Below, piece by piece: positions 1-7,274 of a stretch of 20,321 nucleotides of DNA. Location: IMG/VR virus record IMGVR_UViG_3300045738_001284, positions 1-20,321 of that record. The stretch is one strand, 5' to 3'. The first letter of the stretch is position 1. Every line of letters begins with the position of its first letter. Under the pieces are notes generated by a model that had not been told where the DNA came from, did not search any database, and saw only the letters and a list, made by a program, of their open reading frames with translations. Source of the DNA: a virus. Both the position numbers and the translations under genes were made by a program.

Positions 1-759
1 AAACCGATGTTACGCTCGAAGACGTAGCAACTCCACTACCTTCAATCGTAGATATGCGACTGCTATATCCAACGCCAGACGACGCGAGGGATATGACTGA
101 GCCTGTCAGTGCAACTCCGGTGGTCTCAATGGTCGAAATGCGGCTGCTGTAACCCACGCCAGATGCCGCAAGGGTCAAGGCCGAGCCGGTCAGCGCAACG
201 CCCGTGGTCATGATCGTTGCAACCCTGCTGGTGTTCAGATCGACTTTTACACCACTAGTCACAGAAAACGCTAGCCCAGAGGTGTAAGCGATGTTGGCTG
301 CGTTCAGCGTTCCCGTGACGGCCAAGTCCGTTCTGAGGTTTCCAGAGGTGTTGTAGAGGCCCGTATGCAGGGCAGTCCCAGAGTTAGCGAGGGATATGAC
401 TGAGCCTGTCAGTGCAACTCCGGTGGACTCGATAGTCGTAACCCTGTTGGAAACCGATGTTACGCTCGAAGACGTAGCAACTCCACTACCTTCAATCGTA
501 GATATGCGACTGCTATATCCAACGCCAGACGACGCGAGGGATATGACTGAGCCTGTCAGTGCAACTCCGGTGGTCTCGATAGTCGAAATGCGGCTGCTGT
601 AACCCACGCCAGATGCCGCAAGGGTCAAGGCCGAGCCGGTCAGCGCAACGCCCGTGGTCATGATCGTTGCAACCCTGCTGGTGTTCAGATCGACTTTTAC
701 ACCACTAGTCACAGAAAACGCTAGCCCAGAGGTGTAAGCGATGTTGGCTGCGTTCAGCG
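1..759. repeat. 450-bp-period near-identical repeat in the fibre gene
   Basis: Positions 1-309 match 451-759 at an offset of exactly 450 bp (150 codons), with only a few differences, for example around 128-132 and 310. The phase keeps the fibre reading frame. The repeat probably continues past the left edge. Confidence 0.85.
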
Positions 760-3529
760 CTCCCGTTGTAGCAAGATAGCCCCGAGTGTCAGCTGTCGCT
801 AGGGTAAGGGCAGATGCCGTTGCAACCCCAGTGGTCTCAATGGTACTCAACCTAGAACTGTTTGAATCTATCTGTGCGCCAGTAGTTGCAGAAAGCGTGG
901 TGCTCACGCTATATATGTTGGGATCTCCGGAAGTGAAATTAACCGTTGTGTCTCCAACCCCGGTAATTTTTATCACATCATCATTATAAATATCCGAATA
1001 TGCTGTTCCTGTTCCCGAAGCTGTCCACTTGTAATCGCCTCCGGCAGGCCCAGTAGACCCTGCATCTCCTTGATCTCCTTTTGATCCATCTAGCTTGGTA
1101 ACAGACAGAAAACACCACTCTTCTACGGTATTCATCGCCGTGGAGCCGGTGTTGTCGTTATTCCAGAGCAAAGTAAAGTAATCTCCAGACACTCCAGTAA
1201 CAACCGCAGAGGCATTCATGGTGGGGTCTGCATGATAGAAAAACTCGGTATAAAAGCTTTGCAGCACTAACGAGGGAATAACATTATTTTTTCTGATTAC
1301 AGTGAAACCTTCGCCAATGACCCCGCCATTGTCCGCACCCACCTGCCCATTGACTAGATAAACACCGGATTCTCGGAGATATATGCGGGAGGTGCTGGTA
1401 TTTCCGCTTATGCTTCCATATTCATAATCTAGAGTATTTAAGGTTACCAGCGTCGAAGCCGCGTCAGCGCATGAGGTGGAGGAAGTAGTTGTCAGCCTGC
1501 AAGCTACTCTGCTTCCCCCAGCTAAACCAGAAACTGTAACAATTTCAGCATAGTTAAAGGCACCTGTGGCGGCCAAGTCCGTTCTGAGGTTGCCTGATGT
1601 GTTATAGAGGCCCGTATGCAGGGCAGTCCCAGAGTTAGCTAGGGCTACGACAGAGCCGGTCAGCGCAACGCCAGTGGACTCGATGGTCGAAATGCGGCTG
1701 CTATATCCAACACCAGACGACGCGAGAGATATGACTGAGCCTGTCAGTGCAACTCCGGTGGACTCGATAGTCGTAACCCTGTTGGAAACCGATGTTACGC
1801 TCGAAGACGTAGCAACTCCACTACCTTCAATCGTAGATATGCGACTGCTATATCCAACACCAGACGACGCGAGAGATATGACTGAGCCTGTCAGTGCAAC
1901 TCCTGTAGTTTCAATGGTCGAAATGCGACCGTCGAGGCTTCCGGACGCGTTGTAGAGTCCTGTGTAGACAGCGTTAACAATATTAGGGGTAGCAGCCTTT
2001 GTTATCGTAGTGTCTATTGTGTTTTGAAGCTGAACAACACCAACTTCAGAAGTCGTTGCACTTACGCCACTTATCGTAACCTTATGGCGATCTGCCGCTG
2101 CAAGTTGACCAGTTGCAAATATGCCATTGTCTCCAGTGAACTCCACCTTAGCTCCTGATCCGATAGTGTTAGAGCCAGCGGTAATTAGATTGTAGTATTC
2201 TTTGTCTGGAGAGTTTACTATTATTGACCAATTTTCAAAGGCTGTGTTTTGGTTGGATGCATCTTGGAACTGGATGCCGCTCACCCCAACAGTTAGCTTA
2301 TCGTCGCTGGTATCAAAAGTCAAGCTACTGTCAAAGGTTAAGCCATCTGTAGCACTCCAAAAAGCCAGCTTATGGATATTCAAAGAAGGAGTAGAGCCAA
2401 GTCCAGTCAAAGCCCCAGTGGACATGATCGTTGCAACCCTGCTGGTGTTCAGATCGACTTTTACACCACTAGTCGCAGAAAACGCTAGCCCAGAGGTGTA
2501 AGCGATGTTGGCTGCGTTCAGCGCTCCCGTGACGGCCAAGTCCGTTCTGAAGTTTCCAGAGGTGTTGTAGAGGCCCGTGTGTAAAACGATACCTGTAGTC
2601 GCAAGATTAGCTGCCGTTGCAACCCCCGTGGACATGATTCCCGTGACCCTGCTCGTGTTCAGGTCAATCTTCGATCCGCTAGGATGCGTAAAGATTCCGA
2701 ATCCCCCCATCCCCGTAGTCATGATCGTCGTAACTCGACTGGTGTTCAGGTCAATCTTCGATCCGCTAGGATGCGTAAAGACTCCGGCTAGCCCAGAGGT
2801 GTAAGCGATGTTGGCTGCGTTCAGCGTTCCCGTGACGGCCAAGTCCGTTCTGAGGTTTCCAGAGGTGTTGTAGAGGCCCGTATGCAGGGCAGTCCCAGAG
2901 TTAGCGAGGGATATGACTGAGCCTGTCAGTGCAACTCCGGTGGACTCGATAGTCGTAACCCTGTTGGAAACCGATGTTACGCTCGAAGACGTAGCAACTC
3001 CACTACCTTCAATCGTAGATATGCGACTGCTATATCCAACGCCAGACGACGCGAGGGATATGACTGAGCCTGTCAGTGCAACTCCGGTGGTCTCGATAGT
3101 CGAAATGCGGCTGCTGTTGGTGTCAATGCTTACGCCACTTGCGTAAGAGAACGCAGTTCCTTGGGTTGTTCCGTCATTAAATGCTACGCCACTTACTCCA
3201 AGGCTTATGCCCGTAACAGAAACTATATTTCCTGTTGTAAAAACAGAGCCAGACGCCGGATAGGTAACAAAAACGGTAGCACTTCCCGATAGATATATGG
3301 GGGTGCTTCCGCTTGCGCTAGCGATGATAGTGTCTCTAGTGAGAACGTTAGAATTGTACGTTCCTATGCCAACTTCCCAGTTGGTTGATTCTTCTATTGC
3401 GTAGAAGGTTTGCGAGCCGTTTCCAAGAACAGAAAAGTCCTGAAAGCCCCCAAAGGAACTACTGAGGGTTACGTTCCCAGTTCCATTAGTTGTTGTGCCC
3501 TGCTTTACTCTATCTTTTACTACAAACAT
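1..3529 (-). CDS. Long modular tail fibre protein, partial (C-terminus beyond left edge)
   Basis: The frame is open from an ATG at 3529 to the window edge, giving at least 1176 residues. The N-terminal part and most of the rest are Ser/Thr/Gly/Val-rich repeats built on phrases such as SSRISTIETTGVALTGS and GLYNTSGNLRTDLAVTG. Related units differ by 28 and 21 residues, multiples of 7, as expected for trimeric coiled-coil or beta-stranded fibre shafts. Around residues 657-811 there is a non-repeated segment (GVYLVNGQVG, then GDYFTLLWNN and VEEWCFLSVTKLDG) resembling a C1q/TNF-like jelly roll. A short collagen-like Gly-X-Y run follows at about 815-831. The repeats then resume up to the edge. The gene lies 17 nt after the 139-residue tail-type gene; a purine-rich AGGGGAAAG precedes the start but is distant. 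A receptor-binding or side-fibre role is inferred from composition and position. Fibre identity is fairly sure; the jelly-roll label is by eye. Confidence 0.8.
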   Translation of the reverse strand, partial: MFVVKDRVKQGTTTNGTGNVTLSSSFGGFQDFSVLGNGSQTFYAIEESTNWEVGIGTYNSNVLTRDTIIASASGSTPIYLSGSATVFVTYPASGSVFTTGNIVSVTGISLGVSGVAFNDGTTQGTAFSYASGVSIDTNSSRISTIETTGVALTGSVISLASSGVGYSSRISTIEGSGVATSSSVTSVSNRVTTIESTGVALTGSVISLANSGTALHTGLYNTSGNLRTDLAVTGTLNAANIAYTSGLAGVFTHPSGSKIDLNTSRVTTIMTTGMGGFGIFTHPSGSKIDLNTSRVTGIMSTGVATAANLATTGIVLHTGLYNTSGNFRTDLAVTGALNAANIAYTSGLAFSATSGVKVDLNTSRVATIMSTGALTGLGSTPSLNIHKLAFWSATDGLTFDSSLTFDTSDDKLTVGVSGIQFQDASNQNTAFENWSIIVNSPDKEYYNLITAGSNTIGSGAKVEFTGDNGIFATGQLAAADRHKVTISGVSATTSEVGVVQLQNTIDTTITKAATPNIVNAVYTGLYNASGSLDGRISTIETTGVALTGSVISLASSGVGYSSRISTIEGSGVATSSSVTSVSNRVTTIESTGVALTGSVISLASSGVGYSSRISTIESTGVALTGSVVALANSGTALHTGLYNTSGNLRTDLAATGAFNYAEIVTVSGLAGGSRVACRLTTTSSTSCADAASTLVTLNTLDYEYGSISGNTSTSRIYLRESGVYLVNGQVGADNGGVIGEGFTVIRKNNVIPSLVLQSFYTEFFYHADPTMNASAVVTGVSGDYFTLLWNNDNTGSTAMNTVEEWCFLSVTKLDGSKGDQGDAGSTGPAGGDYKWTASGTGTAYSDIYNDDVIKITGVGDTTVNFTSGDPNIYSVSTTLSATTGAQIDSNSSRLSTIETTGVATASALTLATADTRGYLATTGALNAANIAYTSGLAFSVTSGVKVDLNTSRVATIMTTGVALTGSALTLAASGVGYSSRISTIETTGVALTGSVISLASSGVGYSSRISTIEGSGVATSSSVTSVSNRVTTIESTGVALTGSVISLANSGTALHTGLYNTSGNLRTDLAVTGTLNAANIAYTSGLAFSVTSGVKVDLNTSRVATIMTTGVALTGSALTLAASGVGYSSRISTIETTGVALTGSVISLASSGVGYSSRISTIEGSGVATSSSVTSV
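271..600. repeat. About 330 bp direct repeat inside the fibre gene, copy A
   Basis: By eye this stretch is identical to 2788-3117 (offset 2517 bp, a whole number of codons). It encodes one block of fibre shaft on the minus strand. Identity at DNA level over about 330 bp implies recent duplication or gene conversion. Confidence 0.9.
2788..3117. repeat. About 330 bp direct repeat inside the fibre gene, copy B
   Basis: This is the second copy of 271-600. A partly diverged relative lies around 1560-1930, so the block occurs at least three times in the gene. Confidence 0.9.
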
Positions 3530-3546
3530 ACCTAACTAACTTTCCC

Positions 3547-3966
3547 CTATTTAAAGAATATATCAAGATCGCCACTGGCAAACGAGAAAGTGTCTCCATT
3601 AGTAACGTTCTTGGCTGTAGTTAGCTGCCCGTAAAGAAGTATGTTCCCCTCTGCACCGCCTGCATCGGCTATGAAGACACCAGAAACATATCCCCAATCA
3701 GAAGTTGCTTTAGGGAAATTAATATCCTGAAAGTTGTTCGTTTGTCCCGAACTTGCGGGAGCGGCCCAGTACGCCGTTCCGGGGCCTCCGGAAGCCCTAG
3801 CGTATGATCCCCCACTAAGCTCTTGTGTGAATAGACCGCTTTCAAGAGAACCAGAGCTGTAGTTTCCAACCAATCCTACATATATACCCGTAGGGGCAGC
3901 AAATGTAATCTCCTTAAAGACGTGGCCTATAAGTCCTGATTCTAAATAATGTGACATTGCAGACAT
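3547..3966 (-). CDS. Small phage tail-type structural protein
   Basis: This is a 139-residue protein. The pattern HYLESGLIGHVFKE, then YVGLVGN, GGSYAR, INFPKATSDWGYV, a Gly-rich GNILLYGQL and NGDTFSFASGDL matches a family of short phage structural proteins often annotated as tail fibre or minor tail protein: a short helix followed by a beta-rich body. The ATG at 3966 has AAAAGGGG about 11 nt upstream. A second in-frame ATG lies three codons later. It sits between the terminator after the capsid gene and the long fibre gene, so it may help join the fibre to the tail or be a fibre subunit. No catalytic motif is visible. Family recognition is by motif memory; the exact role is inferred. Confidence 0.65.
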   Translation of the reverse strand: MSAMSHYLESGLIGHVFKEITFAAPTGIYVGLVGNYSSGSLESGLFTQELSGGSYARASGGPGTAYWAAPASSGQTNNFQDINFPKATSDWGYVSGVFIADAGGAEGNILLYGQLTTAKNVTNGDTFSFASGDLDIFFK

Positions 3967-3992
3967 ATTATTAGTCCCCTTTTCTCGTTACT

Positions 3993-4037
3993 AAAAAAGC
4001 CGCCCTCAGCAATCCCGCCGGACGCCAAAGGCGGCTT
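3993..4037 (-). terminator. Intrinsic terminator after the major capsid gene
   Basis: On the minus strand an 8-bp stem AAGCCGCC/GGCGGCTT encloses a 25-nt loop and is followed by TTTTTT (3998-3993). It lies between the capsid stop (4061) and the next start (3966). An alternative inner pairing CCGCC/GGCGG uses the same right-hand bases, so two structures compete. Read-through would be needed to express the fibre genes unless they have their own promoter. Confidence 0.75.
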
Positions 4038-4060
4038 ATATTTACAAACTGAAGAGTATG

Positions 4061-5068
4061 TTAGAATGCACCCATCAAAACTCTTCGGTTGTCGAGAACC
4101 GCAAAGCCGTGCTCTGCCCATCCGTAGAGACCTGCTCTTCGCTGACGATGAAGGGTATCGTCCTCAAAGATTTGGACTTCCTGACGAATTGGCATTACAA
4201 AGCTGTCAGTACTTCTCAGGTCCAAGCCAACGACAATTTCATTGTCGCCAGTTGGGAGACTACCCGAAAGGTCACCCTCGTAAAAGGATTCATATTCTTG
4301 ACCTTCACCAAGCTCATCCAAGTCATGGAGGGTTACTTGGAAAATTCTAAGAAGCAATCCACCGTCTTGGGTGATTAATTCTCTGCGAGTAACGGGATCT
4401 ACTTCATCGACACCCCAGTTCCGAATATCTTCGAGACCTTCTGGGCTGATGAATAGATCTGTAAGTTGACCTCGGTTAATTGAAGTGCTATTGCCGCCGC
4501 CATTTCGACGCATAACGGTCTTCATTAACGATACAAGTCGCTTGGAGAATACTCCGGCGGCTGCATCTGCATCGTATACCAAGATATTACGGTCAACGCC
4601 AGCACTTATAATTGTGTGCCATCCGTCGTCGTTCATTTTCTTGACAAACTGAGATTCCATAACGCTCATTGCGCGACCCACAACATCCCATCTAGCATCA
4701 CGAGCATATTTTAACAGATAGTCAATAGAAGCACCAACATCATAGGTCGGAACCATGACGTAATCGCCTTCTACGTGACGCTCTGGAATACGTCCGTGAT
4801 TAGGAATAGTGTAAGCAACAAAGTCTTTTTCAGTTCCGGGAGCGATGAAATCCAATGGGAATTCTGTACTTGCTCCGGGTGCGAGTCGGATGGCTTCGAA
4901 AATGCCATCCAAAATATTGCCGCTCATAACACCTTTACGCAAAGGTAGTTCCAAGGCTTTTGCAAGCTCGGATGTCGCAGCAAGAGACTCCTCCCTATTC
5001 AAAGAACCAGCCTGACGAAGCAGTTGGTCCATTTCGGGAGTAGGCTCGAAAAGGTTTCTATTAGCCAT
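4061..5068 (-). CDS. Major capsid protein
   Basis: This is a 335-residue protein placed directly after the protease/scaffold and candidate decoration genes, the usual place for an HK97-fold capsid subunit, and of typical length. The N-terminal ~55 residues are helical and charged (MDQLLRQAG, SLAATSELAKAL), followed by a Gly/Pro-rich body with FPLDFIAPGTEKDFVAYTIP, a helical middle (YLLKYARDARWDVVGRAMSV) and a C-terminal beta region ending HGFAVLDNRRVLMGAF. The phrase 'EHGFAVLDNRRV' is the kind of segment seen near the C-terminus of phage capsid proteins. AGGAG lies 9-10 nt before the ATG. A strong terminator follows it, consistent with high expression. The assignment rests on synteny and general character; no cleavage site was proved. 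Confidence 0.8.
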   Translation of the reverse strand: MANRNLFEPTPEMDQLLRQAGSLNREESLAATSELAKALELPLRKGVMSGNILDGIFEAIRLAPGASTEFPLDFIAPGTEKDFVAYTIPNHGRIPERHVEGDYVMVPTYDVGASIDYLLKYARDARWDVVGRAMSVMESQFVKKMNDDGWHTIISAGVDRNILVYDADAAAGVFSKRLVSLMKTVMRRNGGGNSTSINRGQLTDLFISPEGLEDIRNWGVDEVDPVTRRELITQDGGLLLRIFQVTLHDLDELGEGQEYESFYEGDLSGSLPTGDNEIVVGLDLRSTDSFVMPIRQEVQIFEDDTLHRQRRAGLYGWAEHGFAVLDNRRVLMGAF

Positions 5069-5106
5069 TCTCTAATCTCCTAAAATCATTAGGGTTAATT
5101 TAAAAG

Positions 5107-5589
5107 TTACCAAGTGATGTCGATGTCAACTTTAGCGTATCCATCGGCGTCTTTGATGGAAAGCAATCGACCAACAGCGGTACTACCAGTATTTGTCGAC
5201 AAGAATCCATTAACGTCAAAGTACAAGGTTGCACCGATATTCGCGGCAACTGGAGTGCCTGAAACATAATTGGTAACAACAGTCCCTCGCTTAAGCAACA
5301 GTACTTTACTACCTTTTTGGACTTCGTCCTTGTGGAAGTTAATGTGCTGTCTAGTAAGGTCGAGATTTACAACATCGTTCAGCAATAGACCTGCAGGTTT
5401 CTGGCTTTCGAGTAAGTCAAATGCTACAGTCCCCGTAGGAGATCCAACAAGTGCATTAGCGTCGTCCATGGCTGCTCCAGAGGCAGCCGCTGCAATTCTG
5501 TAAGTCACAATCCCACCTCTTTCACCAGTTTCATTCATGAAGAAACTAAGATCTGTAAGGTGTTCATTTCTATCTGGTTTAAGTGCCAT
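5107..5589 (-). CDS. Candidate head decoration protein
   Basis: This 160-residue, mostly beta-strand-like protein lies between the scaffold/protease and the major capsid gene, where phages often encode a capsid decoration or stabilising protein. There are Ala/Gly-rich segments and a C-terminal half (SKVLLLKRGTVVTNYV, ATLYFDVNGF, AVGRLLSIKDADGYAKVDI) that reads like small barrel-type decoration proteins in which the ends pack as beta strands. No transmembrane segment, signal peptide or catalytic motif is visible. AGGAG, contained in the last codons of the upstream gene, precedes the ATG by about 10 nt, so its translation is probably coupled to the scaffold. An unknown minor head protein is the main alternative. 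Confidence 0.5.
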   Translation of the reverse strand: MALKPDRNEHLTDLSFFMNETGERGGIVTYRIAAAASGAAMDDANALVGSPTGTVAFDLLESQKPAGLLLNDVVNLDLTRQHINFHKDEVQKGSKVLLLKRGTVVTNYVSGTPVAANIGATLYFDVNGFLSTNTGSTAVGRLLSIKDADGYAKVDIDITW

Positions 5590-5594
5590 TTTAT

Positions 5595-6338
5595 TTATTC
5601 TCCTGATTCATTATTGAGAACATAACTATTTACCCACTCTTGAAGGTTCGCACGAACATGCGTTATCTCGTCTTCTGATCCCTCAGAGGCGACAGTCATG
5701 TCGATAGCTTCTTCTACAGAAACGGTTTCAAGAACTTCTTCATCAACCTCTTCTGATTCGTCCGCATCTGCTACTTCTTCGCTAGCTTCTTCAGACCCAT
5801 CTGCTTCGACTTCGTCTTCATCGCTTTTGGAATAACGTTTCATTCGAGCCTTTTTCTCTTCTTCATCTTCTTCATCTTTCTTCTTCTTCTTAAAAGGATT
5901 TTCTCCCGCAGCCTCTTTAATAGTTTCGGCTACAGCTTCAAATTGCTCCTGAGAAAGATTTCCAAAGATTTCGAGTTTAGCAAGTGCTTCTTCTTCGGAA
6001 AGACCAGCCTCGACAAGTTGAGCCTTTCGCTCACCCTGAGACTTCTCTTGTTCCATTTTTTCTACCAGATCTTCTGCTTGACTGAGCGCTTCAGATTCTG
6101 TAGCCAGAGATTCCTCTAGCTCCTCAATCTTCTTCGTTGCAGCAGAAAGCTCTTCGCCGGATTCACTGAGGCTTTCGGAAAGGGCTTCTACTTGCTGCTT
6201 AAATTCAGCAACTTGATCTTCCCATTTCCCAATATTTGCTTCTGCAACTTTTGCAGTAAGCTCTTTATTTGCAGCCTCAAGAGCAGCGAGGGCTTCTTTA
6301 AGCTCTTTGACCTGATCATTCAAAATATCATTTGACAT
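5595..6338 (-). CDS. Nested scaffold protein from an internal start
   Basis: An in-frame ATG at 6338 (Met296 of the protease fusion) is preceded by AGGAG (6352-6348) with a 9-nt spacer, the best-placed ribosome binding site within this gene. Initiation here gives 247 residues starting MSNDILNDQVKELKEAL, exactly the coiled-coil scaffold without the protease domain. This mirrors the lambda C/Nu3 arrangement, where scaffold is made from an internal start of the protease gene and outnumbers the protease. Translation from this site is inferred, not shown. Confidence 0.65.
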   Translation of the reverse strand: MSNDILNDQVKELKEALAALEAANKELTAKVAEANIGKWEDQVAEFKQQVEALSESLSESGEELSAATKKIEELEESLATESEALSQAEDLVEKMEQEKSQGERKAQLVEAGLSEEEALAKLEIFGNLSQEQFEAVAETIKEAAGENPFKKKKKDEEDEEEKKARMKRYSKSDEDEVEADGSEEASEEVADADESEEVDEEVLETVSVEEAIDMTVASEGSEDEITHVRANLQEWVNSYVLNNESGE

Positions 6339-7223
6339 ATCAAGATTCTCCTGTGGATTTGTGTTGGAAAATACATAATTTCCTACTCTAACAGATACAC
6401 CATTATCGTTGGAAAACAGATTTTTCGTAAAGGAAGCGTTAGTAAAATCAAAGGAGTAGTCTCTATCAAAGATAATACTGTCTGGATTCGCTGGCTTTTC
6501 AACAAAGCCCTTTCCAGAAAATGTGATATTTTTTAAGAGTCTACCTACTTTATGATTTTCATACTGACCACTTCCACCGTAAGCTCGCAAATGCCTGCTT
6601 AAGAAGGCCGTCTCATTGGTTCTGGCTACAATATGGTTCTCGTTGTTGGGAGTAACAACAGCATAGTCAAAGCCTTTAAAAATACATTCCATGGAGACAA
6701 ACATCTGCCCGTCTTCGATTTTATTAATAAGATCTTCTGCTCTGGCTTGGTATTCTGGGTCTTGCCACTGATTGTAAATTACAGAAGAAACTAAAAGGTG
6801 ATAAAGGTCCGGCAAGTCATCAAGACTGATGTCCTGATCGATCAGCTTAAGCTGTTCGTCAACCGGCCAAGTACCGATAATTCCACCAACTATTTTCTTT
6901 TCATCGTGTTCTAAGTTGGCTGGTTTATATGTGGGTGTTTGTTTAGCGGCCCAAACCTCTTCTTGGGAGAAAACATCGTCGTTCTTGTTCCAAGAAGTAC
7001 TGACTAAAATAGAAAACGTTCTATATACGTCTCCGTCTTTGTCTCCGGCAGTGGCCCTAATGTCTTTTATAAGCTCTTCATTAAGGGACACTAAGGGTTT
7101 TTGGCCTTTTTTTGCCGGGTTTGCTGGGCACAACTGCGATACATATGCTAGGGAGGCTTGAGATCTTATCTGCTCCTCAAGGCCAGCTTCTCGTTCAGCA
7201 TCAAATATAATAATGTCGCTCAT
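5595..7223 (-). CDS. Prohead protease fused to scaffold protein
   Basis: This is a 542-residue two-part protein. Residues about 60-250 resemble prohead proteases of the gp21/S78 type: YKPANLEHDEKKIVGGIIG contains the probable catalytic His106, and GQMFVSMECIF contains the probable nucleophile Ser177. Residues about 296-415 are a long Glu/Lys/Ala/Leu-rich coiled coil, and the tail from about 440 is extremely charged (FKKKKKDEEDEEEKK, then Asp/Glu/Ser-rich), typical of internal scaffolds that are digested during maturation. It sits between portal and capsid genes. The start ATG has AGAGGT about 11 nt upstream. A second in-frame start at 6338 has its own strong ribosome binding site (listed separately). 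The protease call is by motif and context. Confidence 0.8.
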   Translation of the reverse strand: MSDIIIFDAEREAGLEEQIRSQASLAYVSQLCPANPAKKGQKPLVSLNEELIKDIRATAGDKDGDVYRTFSILVSTSWNKNDDVFSQEEVWAAKQTPTYKPANLEHDEKKIVGGIIGTWPVDEQLKLIDQDISLDDLPDLYHLLVSSVIYNQWQDPEYQARAEDLINKIEDGQMFVSMECIFKGFDYAVVTPNNENHIVARTNETAFLSRHLRAYGGSGQYENHKVGRLLKNITFSGKGFVEKPANPDSIIFDRDYSFDFTNASFTKNLFSNDNGVSVRVGNYVFSNTNPQENLDMSNDILNDQVKELKEALAALEAANKELTAKVAEANIGKWEDQVAEFKQQVEALSESLSESGEELSAATKKIEELEESLATESEALSQAEDLVEKMEQEKSQGERKAQLVEAGLSEEEALAKLEIFGNLSQEQFEAVAETIKEAAGENPFKKKKKDEEDEEEKKARMKRYSKSDEDEVEADGSEEASEEVADADESEEVDEEVLETVSVEEAIDMTVASEGSEDEITHVRANLQEWVNSYVLNNESGE

Positions 7224-7274
7224 ATATAAATTACCTCTAAGATAGCTACACCAAATAAGTGGTTTGATAAAACA

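Noticed and set aside
396-3146. Several plus-strand open frames of 67-99 codons
   Set aside because: They mirror the repeats of the minus-strand fibre gene, whose codon use leaves the opposite strand free of stops; none has a ribosome binding site or independent conservation.
1-3529. Diversity-generating retroelement target in the fibre
   Set aside because: No reverse transcriptase or template repeat with adenine-specific differences is visible; repeat copies are identical or differ by a few scattered bases.
4058-4378. Plus-strand open frame opposite the capsid gene end
   Set aside because: It is fully antisense to a well-supported structural gene and has no promoter or ribosome binding site.
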